Below are positions 25,262 through 36,342 of a stretch of 64,000 nucleotides of DNA, one piece after another (the first letter of the stretch is position 1; every line of letters begins with the position of its first letter). This stretch comes from Companilactobacillus keshanensis (lineage in GTDB: Bacteria; Bacillota; Bacilli; Lactobacillales; Lactobacillaceae). The stretch lies in assembly GCF_003946205.1 (NCBI RefSeq), contig NZ_RHOS01000006.1, positions 62,001-126,000 of the forward strand, written 5' to 3'. The position numbers were made by a program, and so were the translations under genes. The notes under the pieces were generated by a model. The model had not been told where the DNA came from and ran no database searches. It worked only from the letters and a program-made list of their open reading frames with translations.

Positions 25262-25447
25262 CTATTTGCCCATTAAGAAATGTTGTAGTATTGATAACAT
25301 GCCCCAATCGATCAGAGCTAAAAAGGCAGCGTATATTAATGATGTAGCAATAACTGTCCATGTATCACGTCTATTTTCTTTAAATGTAGGCCAAACAACA
25401 AGTTTCATTTCTTTTTTGACACTACCGAAAAATTTGAATAATTTCAT
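25262..25447 (-). CDS. secE: Preprotein translocase subunit SecE
   Basis: Essential single-span stabiliser of SecY. 61 residues: cytoplasmic amphipathic start KLFKFFGSVKKEMKLVVWPTFKEN and one transmembrane segment TVIATSLIYAAFLALIDWGM. Sits between rpmG and nusG, the standard order. Confidence 0.97.
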   Translation of the reverse strand: MKLFKFFGSVKKEMKLVVWPTFKENRRDTWTVIATSLIYAAFLALIDWGMLSILQHFLMGK

Positions 25448-25460
25448 TTAGTCCTCCAGT

Positions 25461-25610
25461 TTAGCGTGTTTCTTTATGTAACGTATGTTTTCCACAATGC
25501 TTGCAAAACTTCTTAACTTCAAGACGTTCTGTTCTATTTGGATTTTCAGAGATTGTGTAATTTCTTGATCCACAAACGCTGCAAGCTAGTGCTACTTTTC
25601 TTAGTCCCAT
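25461..25610 (-). CDS. rpmG: 50S ribosomal protein L33, zinc-binding (C+) type
   Basis: 49 residues: starts [18 protein letters not shown] and ends [20 protein letters not shown]. Two CxxC pairs (CSVC, CKHC) mark the zinc-containing form; many Lactobacillaceae also carry a zinc-free copy elsewhere. GGAGAATTCA precedes the ATG. Too short to stand out as a long reading frame, but order (sigH-rpmG-secE-nusG) and sequence leave no doubt. Confidence 0.97.
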   Translation of the reverse strand: MGLRKVALACSVCGSRNYTISENPNRTERLEVKKFCKHCGKHTLHKETR

Positions 25611-25683
25611 TGAATTCTCCAGAATCTATGCAGTTTATTATCTTGTTAATTGTAGCTTTTTAAATATCAAAAGTCCAATAATT

Positions 25684-26241
25684 TTAGTGCAATTGGCTTT
25701 TGATCTTGGTTTTACAACGACTAGTCGCTCTGATCATTTGTTCTTTGCTACACTGAGCTGACAAGCATGCATCTTCAAATTCAATTTTGCCTAATAGAAA
25801 CTGTAACGCCAACGCTTCTCGGTGACTTAAATCATTAAAATAACCTTCTAGGCAGTTAACGAGATCAACCATTTTTGTGTGTTGATTTGAGATGAATGAC
25901 TGATTATCTTCGACTAAATATATTTCAAATGAATTTGCATTCTGATTAGCCTGACGTTTATCAGCATTCTCCCTACGAACAATATCAATAATATGATTCT
26001 TAAATCTCATTTTAAAAAAACTGCCAAATTGTGATCCATTACTACCATTGAAAATCATACAGGTTTCATGGCAGACGATGAATGCCTCCTGATACCAATC
26101 ATTGCGATCATAACCGTGGATATAATATTGCTGAAATAAATTCTCTATCATTGGTCTATAACGTTTGATCAATTTTTGCAAAGAGTCAGAATCATTTCCT
26201 CGCTTAACCATCGAAATAAGATCGGTCTCAGATATATTCAT
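25684..26241 (-). CDS. SigH/ComX-like sigma factor
   Basis: Alternative sigma-70-family factor of 185 residues. It occupies the place of B. subtilis sigH, between rlmB and rpmG; in Lactobacillales the ortholog is the ComX-like factor that turns on late competence genes. Seen: region 2 text QYYIHGYDRNDWYQEAFIVCHETC and FFKMRFKNHIIDIVRRENADKR (2.3-2.4-like), and a region 4-like stretch LSHREALALQFLLGKIEFEDACLSAQCSKEQMIRATSRCKTKIK. Regulon and whether the host is transformable cannot be judged here. Confidence 0.85.
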   Translation of the reverse strand: MNISETDLISMVKRGNDSDSLQKLIKRYRPMIENLFQQYYIHGYDRNDWYQEAFIVCHETCMIFNGSNGSQFGSFFKMRFKNHIIDIVRRENADKRQANQNANSFEIYLVEDNQSFISNQHTKMVDLVNCLEGYFNDLSHREALALQFLLGKIEFEDACLSAQCSKEQMIRATSRCKTKIKSQLH

Positions 26242-26369
26242 AAAAGGTCCCCTCTTTTATGAACGATTTTTCTATTTAAATTTATCATTGGATGGTTACT
26301 AATATAAAGAGAACATTAGTTCATTAAAACTTCGTTATGCTTGATACTGAATTGATTATTTCACAATAT

Positions 26370-26405
26370 AAAAAAAGCCAGATCCTCAAAGGATTCCGAC
26401 TTTAA
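26370..26405 (-). terminator. Terminator after rlmB
   Basis: Imperfect hairpin (AGTCGGAATCCT / AGGATCTGGCTT on the minus strand) followed by seven T, overlapping the end of rlmB. It separates the gltX-to-rlmB stretch from sigH. Confidence 0.8.
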
Positions 26406-27166
26406 TGTCTTGAAGCAAATGCTTGATACAACAATACGCCAGTAGCAACACTGGCATTTAAACTCTGGACATGACCTACCATCGGAATACTCAAAGTCTG
26501 ATCAACTTGCTTTTGAACGAGTGGTGAGACACCCTTACCTTCGTTACCGATAACCAAAGCAACAGCACCTTTGGCATTCCAATTACGGTAGTTGTCTCCT
26601 TCCATAGCTGTACCAAAAATCCAAACGTTCTCTTTCTTCAAGTCCTTAATAGTATTAACTAAATTAGTAACACGTACGACTGGAACATGCTCGATTGCAC
26701 CGGTTGATGTCTTAGCAACAACTGATGTCAAGCCAGTTGAGCGATGCTTAGGTACGATTATTCCGTGGACACCTACTGCATCGGCAGTTCTCAAAATTGA
26801 TCCCAAATTATGTGGATCTTCAATCCGATCCAAGATCAAAATGAATGGATCTTCATTTTTATCCTTGGCAGCCTTGAATATGTCATCAAGTTCTGCATAT
26901 TGATATGGTGCAATGTATGCCGCCATCCCTTGGTGATTGCCACCATTAGTGATGTCATCCAACTTTGCTTTGGGAACTTCTTGCACAATCAACTTACTGC
27001 GCTTACCCAATTCAATAACTTCACCGATATGTGAACTCTTTAGACCCTTTTGAACTAATACTTTATTAACACGTTGTCCAGCTGTAGGCGATTTTAATAG
27101 TTCCACAACTGAGTGATGTCCAAAAACTAATTCACTCTCTTCATTATCATTCGAATTGTTCTGCAT
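26402..27166 (-). CDS. rlmB: 23S rRNA (guanosine-2251-2'-O)-methyltransferase RlmB
   Basis: SpoU/TrmH-type methyltransferase of 254 residues. Seen: N-terminal substrate domain ELVFGHHSVVELLKS, then SPOUT motifs LDRIEDPHNLGSILRTADAVG, VIGNEGKGVS and SIPMVGHVQSLNASVATGVLLYQ. Overlaps mrnC by 20 bases. Confidence 0.96.
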   Translation of the reverse strand: MQNNSNDNEESELVFGHHSVVELLKSPTAGQRVNKVLVQKGLKSSHIGEVIELGKRSKLIVQEVPKAKLDDITNGGNHQGMAAYIAPYQYAELDDIFKAAKDKNEDPFILILDRIEDPHNLGSILRTADAVGVHGIIVPKHRSTGLTSVVAKTSTGAIEHVPVVRVTNLVNTIKDLKKENVWIFGTAMEGDNYRNWNAKGAVALVIGNEGKGVSPLVQKQVDQTLSIPMVGHVQSLNASVATGVLLYQAFASRH

Positions 27167-27560
27167 CAGTTTCCCCCGATTCTACTTTTTTAATACACCA
27201 AAGAATTAATTCTTCCAAACGTTTTTGATCTTTTTTTATATCTAAATAGCCGATCAAGGCTTCAAAGCCAGTTGACATATGATATGTCAAAACACCAGTA
27301 TTCTTAGCTTTTGTATACTTCTTAGCATTACGGCCATTCTTATAGATCCTGATTTCTTCATCAGATAAAATATTTTCCTCTAACATCAAGTTTATAAGTG
27401 CCGCCTGAGCCTTAGCTGAAACGTAGTGTTTAGCCTTTTGTTGCAACAGATTTACCTTAGTAATATTCAGATCTAAAAGATGTCTACGAATATAAACTTC
27501 ATAGGTAGCATCACCTAAATATGCCAAAGTAACACCGTTTAATTGTTCAATTTTAACCAT
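27147..27560 (-). CDS. mrnC: Mini-ribonuclease 3
   Basis: RNase III catalytic domain without a dsRNA-binding domain; matures 23S rRNA in Gram-positives. 137 residues. Seen: [23 protein letters not shown] with the catalytic Asp, and the C-terminal [24 protein letters not shown] at 27560 with GGTGG seven bases upstream, overlapping the cysS stop by 8 bases. Confidence 0.95.
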   Translation of the reverse strand: MVKIEQLNGVTLAYLGDATYEVYIRRHLLDLNITKVNLLQQKAKHYVSAKAQAALINLMLEENILSDEEIRIYKNGRNAKKYTKAKNTGVLTYHMSTGFEALIGYLDIKKDQKRLEELILWCIKKVESGETDAEQFE

Positions 27561-28959
27561 TAATGTGCCACCGTGTTCCCTGTGGAGTGTCTTCAAGGAT
27601 GACACCCATTTCTTTTAATTTATCTCGTAATTGGTCACTCATTGCAAAATCCTTGTCTGCACGTGCTTGATCACGTTGGTCAACCATCTTTTGAATTTCA
27701 TCTGACAAATCTTGTTGTTCGTCAAATTTGATACCCAAGATACCACCAAATGAAGCCATTTCATCTAAAATAGCCTTGGCACTATCAACATTGATTTCAT
27801 CTTGAGAACTGTAATTATTTGCTAAACTGACTAATTCAAAAATCTCAGTTAAACCATTTTGAACATTAAAATCATCATTCATGGCCTCCTGAAACTTGTT
27901 AGAAATAACTACTAATTGATCTTTGATTCCATCATCAGCAACACCACTGGCATCATCTAATCTGAATTGTAAATTATTGTAAGCTGTCTTGATCTTCTCA
28001 AAGTTATCAGCTGCCTTTTGTAAATTGGATTGTGAATATTCCAAAGGTCTGCGGTAATGAGTTGAAGATAAGAAGAAACGCAATACTTGTGGATCTACTT
28101 TCGTTACAAGGTCGTGCACTGTAACAAAGTTTCCCAGTGACTTACTCATTTTTTCATTGTTCTCAACTGTTACAAAGCCATTGTGCATCCAATAATTAAC
28201 AAACTTTTTACCAGTTTTGGCTTCGCTTTGAGCCAACTCATTTTCATGATGTGGGAACTCAAGATCTTGACCACCACCGTGAATATCAAAAGTATCACCT
28301 AAGTATTTAGTCGACATAACTGAACATTCAATATGCCAACCAGGACGTCCTTCACCCCAAGGTGAATCCCATTTAATCTCATTAGGCTTAGCCTTTTTCC
28401 ACAGAGCAAAATCTACTGGATCTTGTTTCTTATCAAACTCAGCCTCACCAACATGCTCACTTGCACCTTGAACTAATTGATCGATATCTTGACCTGATAA
28501 TTCTCCATAGTGTTTGAATTTACGGGCACGATAGAAGACATCCCCCTCTGATTCATAAGCATAGCCTTTTTCAATCAGGTCAGAAATAAATTCAATAATC
28601 TCTTTTATATTATCTGTCGCACGTGGATTGATGGTAGCCCTTTGAACGTTCAATTTTCCCACATCTTCATAGAATGCTTTGATAAATCTGTCAGCTACGG
28701 CAGGCACGGTTGTACCTTCACGATTTGCTTCTTTGATCATCTTGTCATCAACATCAGTAAAGTTAGATACAAAGGTTACTTTGTAGCCCAAATACTCTAA
28801 ATAACGACGGATCGTGTCAAAGGCTACTATCGAACGAGCATTACCAATATGAATATAATTATAAACGGTTGGACCACAGACATACATGTGAACCTCATTT
28901 GGGACGATTGATTTAAATTCTTCTTTTCGGCTTGTCAACGTGTTGAATATCTTTAGCAT
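27553..28959 (-). CDS. cysS: Cysteinyl-tRNA synthetase
   Basis: Class I synthetase, 468 residues. Seen: zinc Cys and HIGH in [19 protein letters not shown], the zinc site around HIECSVMS and [23 protein letters not shown], and the CysRS-type C-terminal end. AAGGAG lies before its ATG. Followed by mrnC-rlmB in the Bacillus order; cysE is absent here between gltX and cysS. Confidence 0.98.
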   Translation of the reverse strand: MLKIFNTLTSRKEEFKSIVPNEVHMYVCGPTVYNYIHIGNARSIVAFDTIRRYLEYLGYKVTFVSNFTDVDDKMIKEANREGTTVPAVADRFIKAFYEDVGKLNVQRATINPRATDNIKEIIEFISDLIEKGYAYESEGDVFYRARKFKHYGELSGQDIDQLVQGASEHVGEAEFDKKQDPVDFALWKKAKPNEIKWDSPWGEGRPGWHIECSVMSTKYLGDTFDIHGGGQDLEFPHHENELAQSEAKTGKKFVNYWMHNGFVTVENNEKMSKSLGNFVTVHDLVTKVDPQVLRFFLSSTHYRRPLEYSQSNLQKAADNFEKIKTAYNNLQFRLDDASGVADDGIKDQLVVISNKFQEAMNDDFNVQNGLTEIFELVSLANNYSSQDEINVDSAKAILDEMASFGGILGIKFDEQQDLSDEIQKMVDQRDQARADKDFAMSDQLRDKLKEMGVILEDTPQGTRWHING

Positions 28960-28989
28960 GATTTCTCCTTCCCATATATAAGTTATTTC

Positions 28990-29033
28990 AAAAAAAGAGG
29001 TCGAGGCAAATTGAGCCTTCGACCTCTTTTTTA
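28990..29033 (-). terminator. Terminator after gltX
   Basis: AAAAAAGAGGTCGA / TCGACCTCTTTTTT stem with inner GGC...GCC pairing (28991-29032), strong in both directions. It makes cysS the first gene of a new unit. Confidence 0.93.
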
Positions 29034-29044
29034 TTTATTCAAAT

Positions 29045-30541
29045 TTAGTTCATTTGTGACAAAGTAGTATCAATATTAGTTAATGCCTTTTTGCGACCAA
29101 CTAATTCGATAGCTTCAGCAATTGCTGGACCATGCATTGTACGCGTAGCAGCAATTCTAGCTGGCATATAAAGTTTTCTACCCTTAACACCTGTATCTGC
29201 ACGAACCGATTGGATAGCAGCCATGATTCTTGATGCTGTGAAGCGATCTAGTTTCTCAAGTTTAGTACGTAAGTCTTCAATCGCTGGACGGGCGTCATCG
29301 TCTACTAATTCTTTTTGCTCATCATCTGTCAAAACATCTGGTTGATTGAAGAAGACATCTGATAGATCAACAATTTGTTGTGTAAAACTCATTTGTGGCA
29401 TATACAATTCTGTTAAATGTCTTACCCATTGAATAGTATTTGTATCCGGATTTTCTGGAATGCGTTTTGCCTCGATCAAGTTCTCAAGTGTTAAGTCTGT
29501 GATTTCACTAACATCAGCTGTCTTAACATATTGATTATTGACCCATTCCAATTTCTTTTGATCAAATTTAGCTGGTGACTTACTCAAACGGTTTTCATCA
29601 AAGATTTTGATAAATTGTTTACGTGTGAATAATTCATCCTCACCCACTGGTGACCAGCCTAATAGAGTAATGAAGTTAAACATAGCTTCTGGCAAATAAC
29701 CTAATGCACGATATTGTTCGATAAATTGTAGGATCGATTCATCACGTTTACTTAACTTCTTACCAGTTTCAGTATTGATGATCAAAGTCATATGACCAAA
29801 TCGTGGAGCTTCCCAGCCAAGTGCTTCATAAATCATCAATTGTTTTGGTGTGTTAGCAACGTGATCATCACCACGAAGAACATGACTGATTTCCATCAGA
29901 TGGTCATCAATAACAACAGCAAAATTATACGTTGGCATACCATCACGTTTTTGAATGATCCAATCTCCACCGATAGTGTCGGAATCAATTGAAACTTTAC
30001 CCTTAACGATATCATCCCACTCGTAATCTTTACCCTTTGGAACATGGATTCTGACAACTGGTGTCAAGCCGGCATCTTTAGATTCTTGGATCTTAGCTGC
30101 CTTTTCTTCTTCACTCATACCAGCAAATTCATATTCATAATGAGGCATTTCTCCGCGAGCTTCTTGATCCTCACGCATTTTAGTTAGTTCGTCTTCAGTC
30201 AGATATGATTCGTAAGCTAGACCTTTATCAAGTAATTCTTGGATATATTTTTGATAAATTTCTTTTCTTTCAGATTGACGATAAGGACCGTAATCTCCAC
30301 CGATATCAGGACCTTCATCCCAATCGACACCTAACCATTTAAGGTTTTCTAGTTGACTTTGTTCTCCGCCTTCAACATTACGTTTTGTATCTGTATCTTC
30401 GATACGGATAACAAAAGTCCCCTTATGTCTTCTTGCAAACAAATAATTAAAGATTGCAGTTCTAGCGTTACCAATATGCAAATGTCCTGTAGGACTTGGT
30501 GCATATCTAACTCGTACTTTACTATCTGACTTTTTTGCCAT
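29045..30541 (-). CDS. gltX: Glutamyl-tRNA synthetase
   Basis: Class I synthetase, 498 residues; in bacteria lacking GlnRS it also charges tRNA-Gln for amidotransferase correction. Seen: [19 protein letters not shown] (HIGH-type), IEDTDTKRN, and KLSKRDES (KMSKS-type). ATG at 30541 has GGGGAG upstream and begins 20 bases inside the yacL 3' end; a longer reading frame from 30628 adds 29 basic residues with no domain. Confidence 0.97.
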   Translation of the reverse strand: MAKKSDSKVRVRYAPSPTGHLHIGNARTAIFNYLFARRHKGTFVIRIEDTDTKRNVEGGEQSQLENLKWLGVDWDEGPDIGGDYGPYRQSERKEIYQKYIQELLDKGLAYESYLTEDELTKMREDQEARGEMPHYEYEFAGMSEEEKAAKIQESKDAGLTPVVRIHVPKGKDYEWDDIVKGKVSIDSDTIGGDWIIQKRDGMPTYNFAVVIDDHLMEISHVLRGDDHVANTPKQLMIYEALGWEAPRFGHMTLIINTETGKKLSKRDESILQFIEQYRALGYLPEAMFNFITLLGWSPVGEDELFTRKQFIKIFDENRLSKSPAKFDQKKLEWVNNQYVKTADVSEITDLTLENLIEAKRIPENPDTNTIQWVRHLTELYMPQMSFTQQIVDLSDVFFNQPDVLTDDEQKELVDDDARPAIEDLRTKLEKLDRFTASRIMAAIQSVRADTGVKGRKLYMPARIAATRTMHGPAIAEAIELVGRKKALTNIDTTLSQMN

Positions 30542-31730
30542 TTCTATTGACTCCCCTCTTATTTTGCGAATTGTTCTTAGGATTTTTCTTTTCCTTTGAA
30601 CTATTCTTAGTGCTTTCTTGGATACCATTCATAGAATGCTTAGGTTTTGCAAAAATCATTTTACCAGCATCTGTTTGCAGTGCACTAGTTACAACGACGT
30701 CGACCTTTTTATCGATGAAGTATTTCCCATCTTCAACGACGACCATCGTTCCGTCTTCTAGGTACGCAACGCCTTGTTCTCGTTCAGTACCCTCCTTTAT
30801 TACATTAACAGTCATTGTCTCTCCTGGCAAAACCATAGGTTTTAAGACTTTAGCTAGTTCGTTAATATTCAGGACCTGAACGTTTTGAAATTCACTCACC
30901 TTACTTAAATTATAATCATTTGTAATTACAGCGCCACCAATTTCTTTAGCTAATTTAAGTAATTTCATATCAACTTCAGGGATATTATCATAATCTCTGG
31001 TTGTTGTTTCATAATTTATTGTTTGATCCATTTTGATCTCATTTAAAATATCCAAGCCACGACGACCACGTTCACGCTTTTGATTATCGCTAGAATCAGA
31101 GATCAATTGCAATTCATGAACCACGAAATCTGGGATCATTAACTTTCCTTCAAGAAAACCCGTCTGCGCAATTTGATGAATCCTTCCATCAATAACGACT
31201 GATGTATCAAGGATCTTATATGGATAAAAATCTTTTTTAGATTCTCGACGGGTGATTTCACCATTGAAATCTAATCCCTCATTTTTATCAGTATTTTTTC
31301 GCTTGTTTATAGAAAAACTACGCCAATCATTTCTTCGACTTGTCCCCATTCTGAAGCCAAGGAATCCAAAAATAATCATTAATATTGGAGGAATAATATT
31401 AGCAAACATATTGTGCATCATATAAAAAGGAATCGAAATGATGTTTGCTAAAATTAATCCACCTATCAAGAAAAGTGCACCAAAAATTATCCATCCAGGA
31501 GAACGGGAATTAAGATACTTTTCAATTCTAGTATTTAAGTCAGATATTGGTTTAACAAATAAAAATGATAACAAATATAAAATAATCCCACCAATAATTC
31601 CATCAACATAGCCATTATTCAACCATCTGATATCTGACATACCAGTAACTATCCATAATGTTGGTAAAACCGTTATACCAACAGCTATTCCAAGCAATGC
31701 GAAAATAGCGTTTATCAAAATTTTTCGCAT
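30522..31730 (-). CDS. PIN/TRAM-domain membrane protein YacL
   Basis: 402 residues. Four N-terminal transmembrane segments (within 1-130), then a PIN nuclease-like domain ([21 protein letters not shown], with acidic residues at [13 protein letters not shown]) and a TRAM domain ([34 protein letters not shown]), ending in a basic Lys/Asn tail. Widely conserved beside radA; biological role unresolved, RNA binding or cleavage is suggested by the domains. In Bacillus disA stands between radA and yacL; here it does not. Confidence 0.92.
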   Translation of the reverse strand: MRKILINAIFALLGIAVGITVLPTLWIVTGMSDIRWLNNGYVDGIIGGIILYLLSFLFVKPISDLNTRIEKYLNSRSPGWIIFGALFLIGGLILANIISIPFYMMHNMFANIIPPILMIIFGFLGFRMGTSRRNDWRSFSINKRKNTDKNEGLDFNGEITRRESKKDFYPYKILDTSVVIDGRIHQIAQTGFLEGKLMIPDFVVHELQLISDSSDNQKRERGRRGLDILNEIKMDQTINYETTTRDYDNIPEVDMKLLKLAKEIGGAVITNDYNLSKVSEFQNVQVLNINELAKVLKPMVLPGETMTVNVIKEGTEREQGVAYLEDGTMVVVEDGKYFIDKKVDVVVTSALQTDAGKMIFAKPKHSMNGIQESTKNSSKEKKNPKNNSQNKRGVNRNGKKVR

Positions 31731-31740
31731 AGAAAACCTC

Positions 31741-33111
31741 CTAGTTAAAAACTTTATTCATTGCTTCTGTAACTGTAGAAACTCCAATAATTTGTATCGT
31801 GTTATCCTTTGACCAATCACCAAGATTGTTCTTTGGAATAAAAATTCGTTTGAAACCCAATTTTTCCGCTTCGTTAACTCTTTGATCGATCAAATTTACT
31901 CGTCTAACTTCGCCTGTTAGACCTATCTCACCAACAAAGCAATCCGTTGCCGGAATACCTAGATTCTTGTAACTTGAAGCCACTGCCATAGCCAAGGCTA
32001 AATCAATTGCCGGCTCATCTAATTTTACACCACCAGTTGATTTTAAATAAGCATCTTGGTTTTGCAACATTAAGTTACCACGTTTTTCTAAAACTGCCAT
32101 AATAACTGACACTCGATTATGATCCAATCCCGTTGCTGTGCGTTTAGCATTTCCAAAGATCGTTGGAGAAATCAAAGATTGGATCTCAACTAAAATAGGT
32201 CTAGTTCCTTCCATAGATACTACAACAGCCGAACCATTAGTATCAGTTAATCTTTCCTCTAAGAATATTTCAGAAGGATTATCGACCTCGATCAGACCTT
32301 GAGTCCTCATCTCAAAAATACCAATTTCATTAGTTGATCCAAAACGATTTTTAACTGAACGTAAAATACGATAACTATGGTGCGTGTCACCCTCAAAATA
32401 TAAAACTGTATCCACCATATGCTCCAAAACTTTAGGCCCAGCGATGGCTCCACCCTTTGTTACATGTCCAACAACAAAAACCGTAATATTCTGCTGTTTA
32501 GCAATATTCATCAACTCTGCCGTAACTTCTCTGATCTGTGACACACTGCCGACTGCTGAAGTGATCTCTGGTTCATCCATTGTCTGAACTGAATCAATAA
32601 CTAAGTAATCAGGTTTAATATCATTGATAGTCTCCCTGATGTAGCTCATATCAGTCTGCGGATAGACAAATAGGTCATCCCCATTAATTCCTAAACGATC
32701 AGCGCGCATCTTGATCTGTGAAGCACTCTCTTCACCAGAAACATATAAAACTTTACCACCAGCATCTTGTAATTGACCTGATACTTGCATCAATAAAGTT
32801 GACTTACCAATACCAGGATCACCACCGATCAAGATCAATGATCCTGGTACGATGCCTCCTCCCAAGACACGATTAAGTTCTGACATCTTAGTTTTAACAC
32901 GTTCCTCTTTTGAGAAAGAAACGTTATTCAAACTGATAGGTTTAGACTCTAGATCACTTGTCCGACGGCTGGGAGTGGCCTGAGCAACTTCTTTATGCTC
33001 AACCTCTTCTACCATCTGATTCCAAACACCACAGTTTGGGCAACGTCCCAAATATCTTGGAGAAACGTAACCACAATTTTGACAAATATATTTTGTTTTT
33101 GGTTTAGCCAC
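31741..33111 (-). CDS. radA: DNA repair protein RadA
   Basis: RecA-like ATPase that promotes branch migration in recombination. 456 residues. Seen: N-terminal zinc finger [18 protein letters not shown], Walker [15 protein letters not shown], Walker [12 protein letters not shown], the RadA-specific [11 protein letters not shown], and a Lon-like C-terminal domain ending in [24 protein letters not shown]. Confidence 0.98.
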   Translation of the reverse strand: MAKPKTKYICQNCGYVSPRYLGRCPNCGVWNQMVEEVEHKEVAQATPSRRTSDLESKPISLNNVSFSKEERVKTKMSELNRVLGGGIVPGSLILIGGDPGIGKSTLLMQVSGQLQDAGGKVLYVSGEESASQIKMRADRLGINGDDLFVYPQTDMSYIRETINDIKPDYLVIDSVQTMDEPEITSAVGSVSQIREVTAELMNIAKQQNITVFVVGHVTKGGAIAGPKVLEHMVDTVLYFEGDTHHSYRILRSVKNRFGSTNEIGIFEMRTQGLIEVDNPSEIFLEERLTDTNGSAVVVSMEGTRPILVEIQSLISPTIFGNAKRTATGLDHNRVSVIMAVLEKRGNLMLQNQDAYLKSTGGVKLDEPAIDLALAMAVASSYKNLGIPATDCFVGEIGLTGEVRRVNLIDQRVNEAEKLGFKRIFIPKNNLGDWSKDNTIQIIGVSTVTEAMNKVFN

Positions 33112-33129
33112 TAAAAATTCCTTCCTTAA

Positions 33130-33672
33130 CTAAATTCCAGATGAACCAAATCCGCCTTGTCTCTCTTTAAGACCGCCCTGGTCATCATCACTTGTAAGAT
33201 ACTTGATGAAAATCCCTTGAGCTAAGCGTTCACCCTTCTTGATTTTATAATCTACGGGGAAGAAATTGATCAATTGAATGAACAATTCTCCTTCGTTTCC
33301 TTCATTATTATAGTAATCAGCATCAACCACTCCGATTCCATTAGGAATTGAAAGTCCTCGCTTTAAAGGATTACTAGAACGACTGGCAATTATCAAAACT
33401 TCGTCATCTTGCATGTAAGCCTTGATTCCAGTTGGAACCAAAACTGGTTTGATAGATTTTTGAACTTTGTCTAATTCTAGATCTTCTATTTTACCCTTGT
33501 TAAATAAAAATTTTAAAACATTTAGTACTCCAAATTTCCAAATTGAAGGAACCACAAAATCGGCCGCACTCTCGATATCATATCCAGCAGCGCTTTTAGT
33601 CTGTCTCTTTGGCAAATTAATTTCCTGTTCACGATATTTCTCGACAATTTCAAAACCGCGTTTTTTATTCAA
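33130..33672 (-). CDS. dut: dUTP diphosphatase (trimeric dUTPase family)
   Basis: Hydrolyses dUTP to dUMP to keep uracil out of DNA. 180 residues with the five motifs: SAAGYDIESAADF (1), IIASRSSNPLKRGLSI (2), GVVDADYYNNEGNEG (3), GERLAQGIF (4) and GGFGSSG (5). Longer than the usual ~150 residues because of an insertion between motifs 1 and 2 (about residues 45-75, KFGVLNVLKFLFNKGKIEDL), a form I associate with Lactobacillaceae chromosomes. Last gene of the minus-strand block. Confidence 0.94.
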   Translation of the reverse strand: MNKKRGFEIVEKYREQEINLPKRQTKSAAGYDIESAADFVVPSIWKFGVLNVLKFLFNKGKIEDLELDKVQKSIKPVLVPTGIKAYMQDDEVLIIASRSSNPLKRGLSIPNGIGVVDADYYNNEGNEGELFIQLINFFPVDYKIKKGERLAQGIFIKYLTSDDDQGGLKERQGGFGSSGI

Positions 33673-33803
33673 AATTCCAACCTCACCAAACTATTAGATA
33701 CCTAAAATGATAGCATTCTAATGGATATAAAACTATCCTGAACACTGACTTTCCTCCATTAATACGGTAATATTGAATTAAAAGTTTTTAAAGGGGGCTG
33801 TTT

Positions 33804-34106
33804 ATGGAAATAAAGTCAGAAACTAATCGTTTTTATATCGAAGAAAACGATATTTTAGTTGGCGAAGTAGGGATCACCCAAATTGATGATTTGACAATTT
33901 CGATCGATCATACTTTTGTAAACGAAAACTATCGTGGTCAAGGGTTAGCTAAAAAGTTGTTAGACTCTGCTTTAGAATATGCAAAATTGTATGACTTAAA
34001 AGTAGTCCCAGTCTGTTCATACGCTAAAGCAACTTTCAAAAACACTCCAGGGATCCAGTATCTCTTAACTAAAAACTATCAAGAACTTCTAGGAGGAGAA
34101 AAATGA
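33804..34106 (+). CDS. Small GNAT-like N-acetyltransferase (YjdJ type)
   Basis: 100 residues. Minimal acetyltransferase fold of the GCN5-like YidJ/YjdJ group: [28 protein letters not shown] carries the acetyl-CoA loop (RGQGLAKKL), followed by [19 protein letters not shown] stands before the ATG. Overlaps the rpiA start by 4 bases, so translation is coupled. Substrate unknown. Confidence 0.88.
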   Translation: MEIKSETNRFYIEENDILVGEVGITQIDDLTISIDHTFVNENYRGQGLAKKLLDSALEYAKLYDLKVVPVCSYAKATFKNTPGIQYLLTKNYQELLGGEK

Positions 34107-34789
34107 ATCAAGATGAACTTAAAAAAGCTGTCGGTATCAAGTCAGTAGACTTCATTCAAAGTAATTCCGTCGTGGGATTAGGTACAGGATCAACCGTCTA
34201 TTATATGATCGAAGAGCTCGGCAAAAGATATCAAAATGGTGAGATCAAAAACATCGTTGGCGTTGCTACTTCATCACGTTCTCAAAAACAGGCTGAGTCA
34301 TTAGGCATTCCAATGAAGGACTTAAATGAAGTTGATCATATCGACCTAACGATCGATGGCGCTGATCAAATTGATAAAAATTTCCAAGGTATCAAAGGTG
34401 GCGGTGCTGCCCATTTGCTGGAAAAAATGGTAGCTACTAACTCACATAAGAATATCTGGATCGTTGATCAATCAAAATTAGCTAACGAATTGGGCAGTTT
34501 CCCACTTCCAAGCGAGGTTATTCCTTTTGGATGCGAGAAGACATTTGCCGATCTCGAAGCCGAAAACTTGCAACCAGAGTTCCGTTTGGACGAAAATGGA
34601 AAACGTGTACTGACGCATAATAAAAATTACGTAATTGACCTCAAGATGGGATCAATCAAGCATCCACATCTTTTGGCAGATTGGCTGGATCATCAAGTTG
34701 GCATTGTTGCCCATGGATTATTTCTTGACCTAGTTAATACGATCGTCGTCGGTTATGATGATGGTCCAAAAGTAATTGAATGCAGATAA
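34103..34789 (+). CDS. rpiA: Ribose-5-phosphate isomerase A
   Basis: Interconverts ribose-5-phosphate and ribulose-5-phosphate. 228 residues. Seen: [16 protein letters not shown], catalytic-site [11 protein letters not shown] and [15 protein letters not shown] with the catalytic Glu and Lys. GGAGG before the ATG. Coupled to the GNAT gene upstream and followed within 20 bp by the peptidase. Confidence 0.97.
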   Translation: MNQDELKKAVGIKSVDFIQSNSVVGLGTGSTVYYMIEELGKRYQNGEIKNIVGVATSSRSQKQAESLGIPMKDLNEVDHIDLTIDGADQIDKNFQGIKGGGAAHLLEKMVATNSHKNIWIVDQSKLANELGSFPLPSEVIPFGCEKTFADLEAENLQPEFRLDENGKRVLTHNKNYVIDLKMGSIKHPHLLADWLDHQVGIVAHGLFLDLVNTIVVGYDDGPKVIECR

Positions 34790-34808
34790 AATTAGAGGGA
34801 GAAATTTT

Positions 34809-36152
34809 ATGACAAAAGAAATAACATCACAAGAATTGGCCAAGTTTCAAGAAAGCTTTGAACAAACTCCTGGATCTTCAGCAATAAAAAATTCCGTTGC
34901 AAATAATGGTCTCTACAAATCAAGTGAAACAATTGCTTCTAAAGTAGCTATGGATCCTATTTTTTCGGTTGACATCGATACCGGCGCAGTTGCTGATCAA
35001 AAACAATCGGGTCTTTGCTGGGTCTTTGCAGCTTTAAATACAATGAGACATCCTTTACAAAAAGATTTCAAGATCAAAGGTTTTGAATTATCTGAAGGAT
35101 ACATGTTGTTCTGGGACAAACTAGAAAAATCCAACTTCTTCTTCCAAAACGTGATCAACACAGCCGACCTACCAGTTGGCGACAGAAAAGTTGACTTCCT
35201 AATGACAACGCCACAACAAGATGGTGGACAATGGGACATGGTCATGGCACTTGTTCAAAAATATGGTGTCGTTCCTAAGAGTGTTATGCCTGACACCTTC
35301 AGCCGGACTAAATCAAATGAGCTTAACACTGTTTTGAACACTAAACTACGTAAAGATGCGATTATTTTGCGTAACTTAGTTAACAAGAATGAATCAGAAA
35401 CAGATGTCGAACGTCAAAAAAATGAAATGCTAAGTGAAATTTATAAGATCTTAGTTTATTCAGTTGGCGAGCCACCCGCTAAATTCGATTGGGCTTATCG
35501 TGATGACGACAAAAAATATCACAAAGAATCAAATATCACACCTCAAGAATTCTTCAAGAAGTATGTTGGTTGGGACTTAGATAACTATGTTTCAACTATC
35601 AATGCTCCAACTGATGACAAACCATACAACCACGTTTATACCGTAGAAATGTTAGGTAATGTTGTCGGCGGACGTCAAGTACGTCACTTGAATCTTGAGA
35701 TCAATGACTTTAAAGACTTAGCCGTTAAACAATTGCAAAGTGGCGAAGTGGTTTGGTTCGGTAGTGATGTTGGACAAAGCTCTGACACAAAGGTTGGAAT
35801 CATGGATACAAATATCTACGACCTTGAAGGCCTTTTAAATACTGATCTTGGGCTTACTAAAGCACAACGTCTTGATTATATTGAAAGTATGATGACACAC
35901 GCTATGGTCATCACTGGTGTAGATCTTGATGAAAATGGCAAACCACTCAAATGGAAAGTTGAAAATTCATGGGGTGAAAAAGTTGGTACTAAAGGTTACT
36001 TCGTCATGAGTGATTCATGGTTTGACGAATATGTTTACCAACTCGTTATTAATAAGAGCCTTCTTAGTGATTCACTAAAAGAAACTTTTGAAACTGAGTC
36101 TAAAGATCCTAAAGTGCTTGCACCATGGGATCCAATGGGCGCATTAGCATAA
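34809..36152 (+). CDS. Aminopeptidase C (bleomycin hydrolase family, C1B)
   Basis: Cytosolic cysteine aminopeptidase, part of the lactic acid bacterial peptide-degrading set. 447 residues. Seen: catalytic Cys in QKQSGLCWVFAALNTMR, catalytic His in MMTHAMVITGVDL, catalytic Asn in KVENSWGEKVGTKGYF, and the C-terminus ending in WDPMGALA, typical of the hexameric family whose tail guards the active site. ATG at 34809 has GAGGGAG upstream. Members of this family are called PepC, PepE or PepG in lactobacilli; which one cannot be decided here. Confidence 0.94.
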   Translation: MTKEITSQELAKFQESFEQTPGSSAIKNSVANNGLYKSSETIASKVAMDPIFSVDIDTGAVADQKQSGLCWVFAALNTMRHPLQKDFKIKGFELSEGYMLFWDKLEKSNFFFQNVINTADLPVGDRKVDFLMTTPQQDGGQWDMVMALVQKYGVVPKSVMPDTFSRTKSNELNTVLNTKLRKDAIILRNLVNKNESETDVERQKNEMLSEIYKILVYSVGEPPAKFDWAYRDDDKKYHKESNITPQEFFKKYVGWDLDNYVSTINAPTDDKPYNHVYTVEMLGNVVGGRQVRHLNLEINDFKDLAVKQLQSGEVVWFGSDVGQSSDTKVGIMDTNIYDLEGLLNTDLGLTKAQRLDYIESMMTHAMVITGVDLDENGKPLKWKVENSWGEKVGTKGYFVMSDSWFDEYVYQLVINKSLLSDSLKETFETESKDPKVLAPWDPMGALA

Positions 36153-36210
36153 TTATTTTATAACCGCTTACGCGGGTGAGTAATTCTATACAAATATATA
36201 TCGAGAAAAT

Positions 36211-36264
36211 AAAATCCCTAGATACACAGATTTAATAGTAAATCTTGTATATCTAGGGATTTTT
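36211..36264. terminator. Long bidirectional terminator after the aminopeptidase gene
   Basis: About 23-bp stem AAAATCCCTAGATA... / ...TATCTAGGGATTTT (36211-36234 with 36241-36264, one bulge). It serves the plus-strand peptidase and could also stop the minus-strand exporter that ends at 36343. Confidence 0.92.
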
Positions 36265-36342
36265 ATGTTCTTCTTATTAATACAATATTCAAAATTCGGC
36301 TACCAAAAAGCAGTCCAGTTCCCTATAGCTCATAAGAAATTT

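Noticed and set aside
28960-29044. T-box riboswitch in front of cysS or gltX
   Set aside because: The conserved T-box AGGGTGGNACCGCG sequence is absent and the gap is filled by the gltX terminator.
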